From JACKNG01 sp040220855 (GTDB lineage: Bacteria; Pseudomonadota; Gammaproteobacteria; Ga0077536), in NCBI GenBank assembly GCA_040220855.1, contig JAVJVZ010000030.1, forward strand, positions 1-64,000: DNA of 64,000 bases. Direction: 5' to 3'. Of the stretch, positions 51,682-60,965 are shown one piece after another. The position numbers were made by a program, and so were the translations under genes. The notes below the pieces were generated by a model. It was not told the DNA's origin and ran no database searches. It was given only the letters and a program-made list of their open reading frames with translations. The stretch's first letter is position 1; each line of letters begins with the position of its first letter.

Positions 51682-53616
51682 ATGTACTGTGTCGACGTCG
51701 ACACCGGTGGCACGATGACCGACACGCTGGTCAGCGGCGGCGCGGAACCGCTGCTGATCAAGGTCGAGTCGACGCCGCACGATGTCACCGTATCGTTCCT
51801 CGCGAGCCTCGAGCGCGCTGCCGCGCTGCTCGGCCACGCGAACCTTGCCGCCTTTCTCGACGAGGTCCGCCTGATCCGCTGGACTTCGACCATCACGTCC
51901 AACGTGCTCGCCGAGCGCAAGGGGCCCAAGCTCGGCCTGATTGTCAGCCCCGGGCACGAACGCTCACTCTATGCTGACGATGCGGCCGCGACCGCGGCGG
52001 TGATGCCGGGGCTGATCCGGCCCGAGCACGTCACCAGCCTGGCCGACGGCGCCGGCCGCGCCGAGATCGTCGCGGTGCTCAAGCATCTCATCGACCAGGG
52101 TATCCGGCGGGTCAACATCTCGCTCGCCGGCGCCTTTCCGGACGGCGCCCGCGAGCAGGCCATCCTCGCCATCATCGGCGAGCAGTTTCCCGACCACTTC
52201 CTCGGCTCGGTACCGGCGCTCGCCGGCAGCGAAATGCTGATGCAGCCCGACGACATGTCGCGCACCTTCTACGCCCTGATCAACGCCTACGTGCACAACG
52301 CCCTGGCCAACTCGCTGTTCAAGGCCGAGGATGCGGTGAAGGTCGAGCACGGCTGGCGTGGTGACATCCTGGTCGGCCACCTCAATGGCGGCGTCGCGCG
52401 CATCGGCAAGACCAAGGCCGTCGACACCATCGAGTCCGGACCGTTGTTCGGTACCCACGCCTCCGCCCACGTCGCTGCCAGCGGCGGCGTCGCGCGCGCG
52501 CTCGCGATGGACATCGGCGGCACCACCGGCAAGGCCAGCGCGATCGGCGACGGACGCATCGAGATGCGTGCCGAGGGGCACATCTTCGGCATCCCCGTGC
52601 GTACGCCGATGCCGGTGCTGCGCTCCAACGCGCTCGGCGGCGGTAGCATCGCGCGCGTGGTCGATGGCGCGGTCACGCTGGGGCCCGAGTCGATGGGGGC
52701 CGCGCCCGGCCCGGCCTGCTACGGGCTCGGCGGCGGCAACGCGACGCTGACCGATGCACTGGTCACCGCCGGCCTCATTTCGCCCACTGCGTTTCTCGAC
52801 GGCCGTCGCGTGCTCGACGGCGAGCGCGCCCGCGCGGTGCTGGCCGAGCAGGTCGGCACGCCGCTCGGGGCGACCGTCGAGGCGGCCGCGCTCGCCGTCG
52901 TCGCGCGCGCCGTCGCGATGATGGCCGAACTCGCTCGCGACACTGCGGCAGAGGTCGGCTGGCGTGAGCTGCACGACGTCGAGCTGTTCGCCTTCGGCGG
53001 CAATGGCCCGCTGTTCGGCACCGCCGTCGCCGAGGCGCTCGGCATTTCACGCGTGCGCCTGTTCGCGCTCGGCACGGTGTTCTCCGCCTACGGCTCGGCC
53101 ATCTCCGACGTGCTGCACGTCTACGAACGGGGTCTCGTCGACAGCGTCGACGCGGCGACGCTGGTCGCGGCGGGGACGACGCTGTTGCGCCAGGCGCGGC
53201 GCGATCTCGCCGGGGAGGGTTTCGACGCCGACGCGGCGAGCTATACCTGGACGGTGCAGAACGACGCACGTGAGCGGGTCACCGCGAGCGGCACGCTCGA
53301 AGACGTCGCCGCGGCGCTGTGTGAAGGTCTCAGCGGCGCGAGCCTGCTGCGGCTCGACGCGCGTTTTTCGATTGGACAGGTAAGCCTGCCCGCGCGCGCG
53401 CCGGCTGCGGCGCCGTCGCGGCACGGCGAGCGTGCATCGTCTTTCGGCGTCGAGAACCGGCTACCGGTCTATCAACATGCCACACTCGCCGGGCATGTCA
53501 TCGAGGGCCCCTGCGTGGTCGATGGCGGCACTTTCACCTGGCTGGTCGGTGCCGGCTGGCGACTCGATGTCGACGCCCGTGGCGACGCCGTGGCAACGCG
53601 TGGGGCGCGCCAGTGA
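51682..53616 (+). CDS. hydantoinase A-like ketone carboxylase subunit (ApcA-like)
   Basis: A 644-aa HyuA-type ATPase of the acetone/acetophenone carboxylase and hydantoinase family. ASKHA phosphate motifs are VDTGGTMTD near the start and MDIGGTTGKASAI; FAFGGNGPLFGTAVAEALG is the adenosine block. The size (about 67 kDa) and first place in the cluster match ApcA of acetophenone carboxylase. It would bind ATP and activate bicarbonate or the ketone enolate. AGGAGGGG precedes ATG 51682; the 33-codon extension to 51583 is low complexity. Confidence 0.85.
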   Translation: MYCVDVDTGGTMTDTLVSGGAEPLLIKVESTPHDVTVSFLASLERAAALLGHANLAAFLDEVRLIRWTSTITSNVLAERKGPKLGLIVSPGHERSLYADDAAATAAVMPGLIRPEHVTSLADGAGRAEIVAVLKHLIDQGIRRVNISLAGAFPDGAREQAILAIIGEQFPDHFLGSVPALAGSEMLMQPDDMSRTFYALINAYVHNALANSLFKAEDAVKVEHGWRGDILVGHLNGGVARIGKTKAVDTIESGPLFGTHASAHVAASGGVARALAMDIGGTTGKASAIGDGRIEMRAEGHIFGIPVRTPMPVLRSNALGGGSIARVVDGAVTLGPESMGAAPGPACYGLGGGNATLTDALVTAGLISPTAFLDGRRVLDGERARAVLAEQVGTPLGATVEAAALAVVARAVAMMAELARDTAAEVGWRELHDVELFAFGGNGPLFGTAVAEALGISRVRLFALGTVFSAYGSAISDVLHVYERGLVDSVDAATLVAAGTTLLRQARRDLAGEGFDADAASYTWTVQNDARERVTASGTLEDVAAALCEGLSGASLLRLDARFSIGQVSLPARAPAAAPSRHGERASSFGVENRLPVYQHATLAGHVIEGPCVVDGGTFTWLVGAGWRLDVDARGDAVATRGARQ

Positions 53617-53767
53617 TGGCCGTCGCAGTGCCAGCGGCGTGGTCTCGCGGCCCGCGCCGGCCCGCGCGCTGCGCGCCGCGACGTGCCGGCGGCCCGCTGC
53701 GCTTCCACGCCGGGGCAAACCGCCTGCCACTGCTGTCGCTCATTCATCCCGCCGCGGAGGGCCTGTC

Positions 53768-54145
53768 ATGAACCTGCTGCACGTCGGTGACAATCTGGAC
53801 TGTGATCTTGCCCACGAACGCTGGATCTGCGGCAAGTGTGGCCACGATCTCGGCTCGGCCCGTGATGACGTCAAGCGTGGCCTGCTGGTAGCCGAGCGCG
53901 AACCGGCCGCCGTGCACCGGCCGCTGATCGAGGCCGCCTATACCTTTGCGCCGAACCCGGCCTGGATCCGCATCCTCGAATTCTATTGTCCCGGGTGCGG
54001 GCTGCAGGTCGAAACCGAGTACCTGCCGCCGGGACACCCGATCACCCGCACCACCGAACTCGATCTCGACCGCATCAAGGCGCGCCTCGCCGCCGGCGAA
54101 GTGGTGCTCGACGACGGTCACCTGCGGCCGGCAGAGGAGGTCTGA
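53768..54145 (+). CDS. acetone carboxylase gamma-like small zinc-ribbon subunit (ApcB-like)
   Basis: A 125-aa protein with two CxxC pairs, WICGKCGHDL and FYCPGCGLQ, a zinc ribbon of the acetone-carboxylase gamma/acetophenone-carboxylase small subunit type. About 14 kDa, matching the 15-kDa Apc subunit. It is placed between two HyuA-like genes as in the Apc cluster. CGGAGGGCC upstream fixes ATG 53768. The 151 bp before it holds only GC-rich repeats and no gene. Its presence argues against a plain hydantoinase and for a carboxylase. Confidence 0.8.
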   Translation: MNLLHVGDNLDCDLAHERWICGKCGHDLGSARDDVKRGLLVAEREPAAVHRPLIEAAYTFAPNPAWIRILEFYCPGCGLQVETEYLPPGHPITRTTELDLDRIKARLAAGEVVLDDGHLRPAEEV

Positions 54146-54148
54146 GGC

Positions 54149-56299
54149 ATGCGCAGCGTGGATATCGACGTCGGCGGCACCTTCACCGACCTCGTGCTGA
54201 GCTTCGACGATCGACGCGTGATCGCGAAGTCGCCGACGACCCCCTACGATCTCTCGGTGTGTTTCCTCAACGTCCTCGAGGACGGCGCCGACCAGCTCGA
54301 CATGGACGTCGAGGAGCTGCTGCCCGAAATCGAAGTAGTGCGCTACTCGACCACCGTCGCCATGAACCGCCTGATCGAACGGCGCGGGCCGCGCCTCGGC
54401 CTGATGACCACCGAGGGCCACCAGGAAGCGGTACTGATCGGGCGCGGCGCGCAATGGTGCGATGGCCTGCGCATCGGCGAGCGGCGCAACCTCGCCGTAC
54501 AACGCAAACCGGAACCCCTGGTCTCGCGCGAACTCATCGTCGGCGTCAAGGAGCGCGTCGATTCGAAGGGCCAGGTGCTGCGTCCCCTCGACGAGGACGA
54601 CGTGCGCGAGAAGCTGCGTTATCTCATCGACAACGGCGCACGTTCGATTGCCGTCTCGCTGTTGTGGTCGTTCGCCAACCCGGCGCACGAGAAGCGCGTG
54701 CGCGAGATCATCCGCGAGGAGTACAAGGGCTACCACGTGGGCTACCTGCCGGTCGTGCTCTCGCACGAGGTGGTCGGCAAGGTCGGCGAGTACGAGCGCA
54801 CCATGACGGCGATTCTCGACGCCTACCTGCAGCGTTCGATCAAGCTCGAAATGGAGGCGACCTGGGACAAGCTGCGCGAGATGGGTTATCGCGGGACCTT
54901 CCTGCTCACCCACAACACCGGTGGCAGCGCGGAGATGTTCAAGACCACCGCCTCGCGCACCTACAACGGCGGGCCCATCTCCGGGCTCATGGGCGCTTAC
55001 CACTACGGGCGCGCGCTGGGGTATCGCAATGTCATCGCGGCCGACGTCGGCGGCACCAGCTTCGATGTCGGCATGGTGGTCGATGCCGGCGTCAGGAGTT
55101 ACGAGTTCCGCCCCGTCATCGACCGCTGGATGGTCGGTATCTCGATGCTCGAGTGCACGACCATGGGCGCCGGCGGCGGATCCATCGCGCACGTCAACAC
55201 GCTGCTCGACCGTCTCGAGGTCGGCCCGCGCAGTGCCGGCGCGATGCCGGGACCCGCCTGCTACGACCTCGGCGGCACCGAGCCCACCGTGACCGATGCC
55301 GACGTGGTGCTCGGCTACATTTCCCCGGACAGCTACTTCTCCGGGCGCATGCCGCTGAATGCCGAGAAGGCGCGCATCGCCATCGAGGAGAAGATTGCCC
55401 GTCCGCTCGGCGTCAGCGTGGACGCGGCAGCGGCCATGATCCGCAATATCGTCGAGGAGAACATGGCCTCGGCGATCAAGCGCGAGGTCCACCTGCGCGG
55501 TTACCATCCGGAAGACTTCGCCGTGTTCGCCTTCGGCGGCGGTGGGCCGACCCATGTCGCCGGCTTCCGTGCCGACGTGCCTGTTGCGGTGATCTTCCCG
55601 CAGTCACCGGTGTTCTGCGCGCTCGGCTCCTCGGTGATGGACATCATGCATGTCTACGAGCAGTCGCGGCGCATGGTGTTCATGGAACCCGTCACCGAGT
55701 GCCTGGCGACCGACTACGCGGCCTTCAACGACACCGTCGACGCACTCGTCGAGCAGGCGCGCATCGACATCGCCGCCGAGGGTTTCGATCTGGACGAGGT
55801 CGTCTACGCGGTCGAACTCGACATGCTCTACGGCGGCCAGGTACAGGTGAAGCGGGTTTCTTCGCCGCACGTGCGCATCGAGTCGCCGCGTCACATGCAG
55901 GAGATCTACGACGCCTTCGAGGCCGAGTTCGCCGCCGCCTTCAGCCCCCACGTGATTCACAAGCCGGGTGGTGTCTACCTCGACAACATCATCCTCAAGG
56001 CAACCGTGCCGACGGCCAAGCCGGTGCTGCCGGAGCAGCCGCTCGGGCCGGCCGATGCGAGCGCGGCGGTTACCGGTGAGCGCGAGGCCTACTGGCCCGA
56101 ACTCGCGCGGCGCGAGATGACCACCGTCTACCGCTTCGAGTCCATGCAGCCGGGGCAGCGCATCGACGGCCCGGCACTGGTCGAAGCCGAGTTCACCACG
56201 CTGGTGGTGCCGCCCGGCCAGTTCTTTCATATCGACAGCCGCGGACTCGGACTGCTCGAGTACGCCGCCGCCAGCGCCACGCGAGGAGCCGCCGCATGA
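54149..56299 (+). CDS. hydantoinase A-like ketone carboxylase subunit (ApcC-like)
   Basis: A 716-aa second HyuA-type subunit. Motifs IDVGGTFTDLVLSF at the N-terminus, AADVGGTSFDVGMVV in the second lobe and FAFGGGGPTHVAGF define the ASKHA fold; SPVFCALGSSVMDIMHVYEQSRR is the HyuA tail motif (in part). AGAGGAGGTCTGAGGC is a very strong ribosome binding site 3 bp after the previous stop. The stop overlaps the HyuB start as ATGA. Two different HyuA-like subunits in one cluster is the hallmark of acetophenone-type carboxylases. Confidence 0.87.
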   Translation: MRSVDIDVGGTFTDLVLSFDDRRVIAKSPTTPYDLSVCFLNVLEDGADQLDMDVEELLPEIEVVRYSTTVAMNRLIERRGPRLGLMTTEGHQEAVLIGRGAQWCDGLRIGERRNLAVQRKPEPLVSRELIVGVKERVDSKGQVLRPLDEDDVREKLRYLIDNGARSIAVSLLWSFANPAHEKRVREIIREEYKGYHVGYLPVVLSHEVVGKVGEYERTMTAILDAYLQRSIKLEMEATWDKLREMGYRGTFLLTHNTGGSAEMFKTTASRTYNGGPISGLMGAYHYGRALGYRNVIAADVGGTSFDVGMVVDAGVRSYEFRPVIDRWMVGISMLECTTMGAGGGSIAHVNTLLDRLEVGPRSAGAMPGPACYDLGGTEPTVTDADVVLGYISPDSYFSGRMPLNAEKARIAIEEKIARPLGVSVDAAAAMIRNIVEENMASAIKREVHLRGYHPEDFAVFAFGGGGPTHVAGFRADVPVAVIFPQSPVFCALGSSVMDIMHVYEQSRRMVFMEPVTECLATDYAAFNDTVDALVEQARIDIAAEGFDLDEVVYAVELDMLYGGQVQVKRVSSPHVRIESPRHMQEIYDAFEAEFAAAFSPHVIHKPGGVYLDNIILKATVPTAKPVLPEQPLGPADASAAVTGEREAYWPELARREMTTVYRFESMQPGQRIDGPALVEAEFTTLVVPPGQFFHIDSRGLGLLEYAAASATRGAAA

Positions 56300-58347
56300 G
56301 TATTCCCACGCTCGAAGAGAAGCTCACCGCGCTCAAGGTCACGCCTGCCAGCGACTACGAGCGTGCCTGTGCCGAGGCGCTGCCGCGCGGCACTTACGAG
56401 ATTGCCGTGCAGCGCACCGCCGATATTCTCGACGAGGGCTACGAAATCTTCATGCGCTCCTCGCGCAGCTCGATGGGTGTCGCCGGCGATTCCATCGTGG
56501 CGATGTTCAACGCCGCCGGCGACCTCGTGAATGCGTCGGCCGGCACCTACCTGCACGCGGTCATTCCGCCCATCGTCATCAAGTACATCCTGGCCCGTTA
56601 CGCAGACAACCCGGGCATCCGCGATGGTGACATCTTCTACACCAACGACGCGCTCTACGGCGGCATCCACAATCCCGACCAGGTCGCCATCACGCCGGTG
56701 TTTTTCGACGGCGTGCTGATCGGCTGGACAGCGGCGCTGTCGCACACCACCGAGACCGGCGCCAAGGAGCCGGGCGGCATGCCGGTATCGGCAACCTCGC
56801 GCTTCGAGGAGGGCATGAACCTGCCGCCGATGAAGATCGGCCAGGACTTCCGCATCAACAACGACATCATCGAGCTGTTCCGCGCCTTCGGCATCCGCGC
56901 CGAGGCCAACGTCACGGTCGATCTCAAGGCGCGCTGCACCACCGCGGACCGCGTGCGCATGCGCATCGTCGAGATGTGCCAGCGCGAGGGCGTCGATTTC
57001 GTCACCGGCCTTTTCAGGCGCATGCTCGACGAGGCCGAGGCCGGCGCGCGCAAGCGCCTGCGCGGCTGGCCCGACGGCACCTATCGCTGCGTGACCTTCT
57101 CCGACGCCGCCGGCAACATCCAGGGTCTCATGCGCAACTGCTGCATGACGCTGACCAAGCGCGACGACCACATGGTGATCGATTTCACCGGCACCAGTCC
57201 CGAGAACCTGTCGAGCTACAACGCGCACCCGCAGGCGGTGGTCGGCCATCTTGCCAACTACATCTACGAGTACGTGTTCCACGACCTGCCGATCTCGAGC
57301 GCGACGTTTGCCCCGATCGATTTCGTCTTCCCCGAGGCGAGCTGCCTGTCGCCGACGCCGCGCGCGGCGACGTCCAATGCCGTGATGATCTGCACCGGCG
57401 CGATGAGCGCGGTGGCAAACTGCATCTCGCGCGCGCGCTACCCGACCTACGAGTGGAAGCAGGCCACCGCCTCGATGGGCAACGGTGGCAATGCCACGGT
57501 CATCGCCGGCGTATCGCAGTGGAACCAGCCGTTCGCCGACATGATTGCCTATCCCATCAACACCGAGGGGCAGGGCGCGCGCTCGTGCTGCGACGGCATG
57601 GACGCCTACGGTTTTCCCTGGTGCGCCTTCGGCCGTGCGCCGGACGTCGAGGCGATCGAGAACGAGTTTCCGATGATCATCCCGTTCTCGCAGCACTGGC
57701 CGGATTCCGGCGGCGCGGGCCGCTTTCGCGGTGGTTGCGGCACGGCGCAGTTCTGGGCCGCGCACCACGTGCCGGCACTGTATTTCATGGCGATCGCGGA
57801 CAACTCCGTGATCCAGACCCCGCAGCCGATCTTCGGCGGCTACGCGCCGCCGACGGTGCCGGGCCTGAGCCTGAAGGGCACCCGGGTGAGCGAGCTGCTC
57901 GCCTCGCTCGAAGACAACGCGCTCGACTTCGAAGGGCTCGTCAACGGCGAGTTCGGTGAACTCGTTGCCGAGCCCTTCGGGCGCTCGACGCGCGCCATCA
58001 ACGGCGACGAGACGGTCACCATCGGCCTGTCGACCGGCGGTGCCGGCTTCGGTGACCCGCTCGAGCGCGACCTCGCCGCGGTCGAGCAGGATCTCGTCAA
58101 GGGCCTGTGCTCGGAGTGGAGCGCGCGCGAGATCTACCAGGTGGTGTGGGATGCGGTGCGGCAGCGCGTGGACCGCGAAGCCTCGGAGGCGTTGCGTCAC
58201 GAGGCGCGCAAGGCACGCATCGCGCGCGGTCGCCCCTACGACGAGTTCGTGGCCGAATGGCAGACCCGGCGTCCGCCCGAGGACATCCTGGGGCTGTACG
58301 GCTCCTGGCCCGACGCACGGCCACTGGCACCGGCGTTCCGCCCGTGA
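56296..58347 (+). CDS. hydantoinase B-like ketone carboxylase subunit (ApcD-like)
   Basis: A 683-aa HyuB-type subunit. NDPYLGGIHNPDQ-like LYGGIHNPDQVAITP, HTTETGAKEPGGMP, and late SGGAGRFRGGCGTAQF are the family blocks; these subunits normally bind metal and the ketone substrate. About 75 kDa, matching ApcD. It is coupled at both ends: ATGA with the preceding gene and GTGA with the following one. Confidence 0.88.
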   Translation: MSIPTLEEKLTALKVTPASDYERACAEALPRGTYEIAVQRTADILDEGYEIFMRSSRSSMGVAGDSIVAMFNAAGDLVNASAGTYLHAVIPPIVIKYILARYADNPGIRDGDIFYTNDALYGGIHNPDQVAITPVFFDGVLIGWTAALSHTTETGAKEPGGMPVSATSRFEEGMNLPPMKIGQDFRINNDIIELFRAFGIRAEANVTVDLKARCTTADRVRMRIVEMCQREGVDFVTGLFRRMLDEAEAGARKRLRGWPDGTYRCVTFSDAAGNIQGLMRNCCMTLTKRDDHMVIDFTGTSPENLSSYNAHPQAVVGHLANYIYEYVFHDLPISSATFAPIDFVFPEASCLSPTPRAATSNAVMICTGAMSAVANCISRARYPTYEWKQATASMGNGGNATVIAGVSQWNQPFADMIAYPINTEGQGARSCCDGMDAYGFPWCAFGRAPDVEAIENEFPMIIPFSQHWPDSGGAGRFRGGCGTAQFWAAHHVPALYFMAIADNSVIQTPQPIFGGYAPPTVPGLSLKGTRVSELLASLEDNALDFEGLVNGEFGELVAEPFGRSTRAINGDETVTIGLSTGGAGFGDPLERDLAAVEQDLVKGLCSEWSAREIYQVVWDAVRQRVDREASEALRHEARKARIARGRPYDEFVAEWQTRRPPEDILGLYGSWPDARPLAPAFRP

Positions 58348-59045
58348 AGTCCGCGCGTAAACGCGCCCAGGCGATCGCCAAGGGCCGCGGGCGTGACGCC
58401 CGCGTGATCGTACCGCTCGCCTTCGAGGTCGCGGCGCGCATCTCGGCACGACCGCTCGACGCCTTCCGCAACGATCCGACCGAGCTCACCAACGCGCTCA
58501 CCGAGCTGCATCGCGCGATCGCAGCCGACGGCATCGTCGTCGCGCTGGCGCAGGGCATGGAGCAGGCCAGCGGCGCCGACGCGGAGGCGATGTGCGCCAA
58601 CGGCCCGGTCGCGGCGAGCCTCGAGGCCTGCCGGCGGCTGCGCCAGGCACTCGGTGACGACGTCGCGCTGCTCGCCGGCCTGACCGGGCCGGGGGCGCTC
58701 GCGCGCGAGCTCGGTGTCGATGCCGCTGCCGCCGGCGCCTGTTTCGGTGCGCTGGTCAAGGCGTTCTGCGACGCCGGTTGTGACGTCCTGCTGGTCATCG
58801 ACGACGCTGGTGCATCCGCCGACCCGGCATGGCAGGACGCGGTGAAGACCGCCGACAACATCGCGCGTTTCCACCAGGCCTGCCTGCTCGGCCTCGGAGA
58901 TGGCGTTTTGCCGGCGCCGCTCGCGCAGCCGCTCGCCGCGCCGGCCGGCGATGGTCTCGGCTTCATCACCACTACCGGAACGGTGCCGGCGGATGCCGAC
59001 ATCGCCGCGCTGCGCCAATGGGTCGCCACGGTGCGCGGAGCCTGA
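58344..59045 (+). CDS. fifth cluster protein, UroD-superfamily-like
   Basis: A 233-aa protein, GTG start overlapping the HyuB stop (GTGA). PLAFEVAARISARPLDAFRNDPTEL and LAGLTGPGALARELGVD recall the uroporphyrinogen decarboxylase/methyltransferase fold; no metal or corrinoid motif is evident and it is short for that family (about 340 aa). In the Apc cluster the fifth gene encodes a 34-kDa protein needed for activity; this may be its shorter counterpart (inference from position). An essential partner or chaperone role is possible. Confidence 0.6.
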   Translation: MKSARKRAQAIAKGRGRDARVIVPLAFEVAARISARPLDAFRNDPTELTNALTELHRAIAADGIVVALAQGMEQASGADAEAMCANGPVAASLEACRRLRQALGDDVALLAGLTGPGALARELGVDAAAAGACFGALVKAFCDAGCDVLLVIDDAGASADPAWQDAVKTADNIARFHQACLLGLGDGVLPAPLAQPLAAPAGDGLGFITTTGTVPADADIAALRQWVATVRGA

Positions 59046-59049
59046 ACGC

Positions 59050-60369
59050 ATGAACAGCGCTGTCTTCAATCCCGCTGCGGAATGCGCGAGCGCGGCCGCG
59101 ACCGCACAGCTGCACGATGCGCGCCTGCGCGCGCAGCTTGCCTACGTGCAGGCGAACTCGACCTTCTACCGCAACAAGTTTGCGGCCGCCGCCATCGACC
59201 CGGCACGCGTTCGCGGCACCGCCGACCTCGCGGCGCTGCCGTTCACCGAGAAGAGCGAGCTGCGCGAGAGCCAGCTCGCCGTGCCGCCGTATGGCCGCCA
59301 TGTCGCCTGCGCGCCGCAGGCGGTGCGGCGGGTCTACTCGACCAGCGGCACGACCGGACGGCCGACCTACATCGGGCTGACCGCGCACGATATCGACGTG
59401 TGGCGCGAGGCGGCGACGCGTGCCTTCTGGGCCAACGGGCTGCGCCCCGGCGATCGCGTACCGCTGGTGGTCTCGCCATTCGTCGTCGCGGCGTCCTACG
59501 CCGATGCCTTCGAGGCCATCGGCACCAGCATCCCGATCGGGGTGAACATGACCGATCGCCTCATCGACGCCTTCCGCTTCGGTGGTGCCACGGCCCTGCT
59601 GTGCACGGCCTCCTACCCGTTGCACTTCGCCCGCGCACTGGACGAACGTGGCATCGATCCGCGTACACTGGGTCTCAGGCGCATCATGGCCGGCGGCGAG
59701 CCGGGCGCTTCGATTCCGGAGGTGCGCCGCCAGATCGAGGAGACCTTCGATTGCATGTTGATGGAATGTTCCGGCAACGGCGACTACTGCGCGATGACCT
59801 GGGCCGAGTGCGAGCACCGCGAGGGCATGCATTTCGTCGGCCAGGGCCTCATCCATCCCGAGATCGTCGACCCGGACAGCGGCGCGCCGCTCAGCATCGA
59901 GCCGGGCGTCACCGGGGAGCTCGTATGCACCTCTCTCGACCGCGAGTGCATGCCGCTGGTGCGCTTCCGCACGCGCGACCACGTGCGCGTGACCCACACC
60001 GAGTGTGCCTGTGGGCGTACCGGCTTCGGCATCCGCATCATCGGCCGCACCGATGACCTCCTCATCGTGCGCGGCGTCAACGTCTATCCCGCCGCGGTGC
60101 GTGACGTCGTCGCGAGCTTCGCGCCGCGTACCAACGGCGTCATCGAGATTCAGCTCCACCGTGCGCCGCCGGCCGGCTGGGAGCCGCCGGTGCACATCCG
60201 TGCCGAGCACGGCGATGCGCCCGGCGACCTGGCCACACTCAAGCGCGAGATCGAGACCCGCCTGCGCGATAAGCTGATTTTCCGCGCAGACATCGAGCTC
60301 GTAGCGCCCGGCAAGCTGCCGCGCTACGAGTACAAGGCCAGGCTCGTGCGTGAGCGTTACAAGGAATGA
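59050..60369 (+). CDS. phenylacetate-CoA ligase family AMP-forming enzyme
   Basis: A 439-aa acyl-adenylate-forming enzyme of the PaaK type. The P-loop is YSTSGTTGRPTYIG, with the later A-motif MAGGEPGASIP, CACGRTGFGIRIIGRTDD and GVNVYP; the catalytic Lys is in the C-terminal PGKLPRYEYKARL. It turns a carboxylate, ATP and CoA into an acyl-CoA, AMP and PPi. In the Aromatoleum acetophenone pathway a CoA ligase acts on the carboxylase product benzoylacetate, so a beta-keto acid is the expected substrate here. ATG 59050 is 4 bp after the previous stop. Confidence 0.9.
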   Translation: MNSAVFNPAAECASAAATAQLHDARLRAQLAYVQANSTFYRNKFAAAAIDPARVRGTADLAALPFTEKSELRESQLAVPPYGRHVACAPQAVRRVYSTSGTTGRPTYIGLTAHDIDVWREAATRAFWANGLRPGDRVPLVVSPFVVAASYADAFEAIGTSIPIGVNMTDRLIDAFRFGGATALLCTASYPLHFARALDERGIDPRTLGLRRIMAGGEPGASIPEVRRQIEETFDCMLMECSGNGDYCAMTWAECEHREGMHFVGQGLIHPEIVDPDSGAPLSIEPGVTGELVCTSLDRECMPLVRFRTRDHVRVTHTECACGRTGFGIRIIGRTDDLLIVRGVNVYPAAVRDVVASFAPRTNGVIEIQLHRAPPAGWEPPVHIRAEHGDAPGDLATLKREIETRLRDKLIFRADIELVAPGKLPRYEYKARLVRERYKE

Positions 60370-60413
60370 GTGACGGCGCCGTAGTGCTGGCACTCGCGCA
60401 CTGAGGACGGCGT

Positions 60414-60926
60414 ATGGCGGTGGAGGCTGGTGAGGAAGGGACGGCGGCCGGTGAGCCGCGTACCGGAACGCGATGGGTCGAGGTGGTCATCGAGGTCCCC
60501 CGCGGCGGCTTCGTCAAGCGCGACGCGGCCGGCGTGGTCGCCTACGTCTCGCCCTTGCCGTGCCCGTTCAATTACGGGGCCGTTCCGGGTTGGCTGGGCG
60601 GCGAGGGCGACCTGCTCGATGCCGTGGTCCTCGGCCCGCGCCTGCCGCGCGGTGCTCGTGTGCGTGTGCCGGTACGCGCGGCGGTCTCCATGCGTGACCG
60701 CGGCCTCATCGACGACAAGCTCATCTGCAGCGCCGTCGAACTCGGCGCGCGCGAGCACCGCGCGGTGCTGACTTTCTTCAGATTCTTCGCACTGTGCAAG
60801 CGGGCCCTCGCGCTGGTGCGCGGCCAGGGTGGGGCGACCGCCTGCCTCGGCTGGTGCGACGTCGCCGATGCCTTCGCCCGCGCCTCGCCGACCGGCGAGC
60901 GGGCGCGCCGCCAGGCGCCGCGCTGA
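60414..60926 (+). CDS. inorganic pyrophosphatase family protein
   Basis: A 170-aa soluble inorganic pyrophosphatase. The fold-defining residues align with the E. coli enzyme at correct spacing: E27, K35 and Y54 in PFNYGAVP, then E64, D66, D69 in GEGDLLDAVVL, and D95, D100, K102 in DRGLIDDKL. The first active-site Asp of the DxDxxD set is Glu here, and the C-terminal half differs from housekeeping PPases. It lies between an AMP-forming ligase and a thiolase, so it would remove the PPi made by that ligase. GAGGACG gives a good start. This is a specialised paralog rather than the main cellular enzyme (inference). Confidence 0.8.
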   Translation: MAVEAGEEGTAAGEPRTGTRWVEVVIEVPRGGFVKRDAAGVVAYVSPLPCPFNYGAVPGWLGGEGDLLDAVVLGPRLPRGARVRVPVRAAVSMRDRGLIDDKLICSAVELGAREHRAVLTFFRFFALCKRALALVRGQGGATACLGWCDVADAFARASPTGERARRQAPR

Positions 60927-60965
60927 GACGGGACCCGCGAGCGCGTCCACGCAGGAGTAGCCGAG

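Noticed and set aside
53617..53767. GC-rich repeats before the small carboxylase subunit
   Set aside because: No coding pattern or clear hairpin-plus-T terminator; probably just spacer sequence.
53744..58449. Very long open frames on the minus strand under the hydantoinase-like genes (603 and 740 codons)
   Set aside because: They are antisense to intact genes with recognisable motifs and translate to compositionally biased sequence; high GC makes stops rare.
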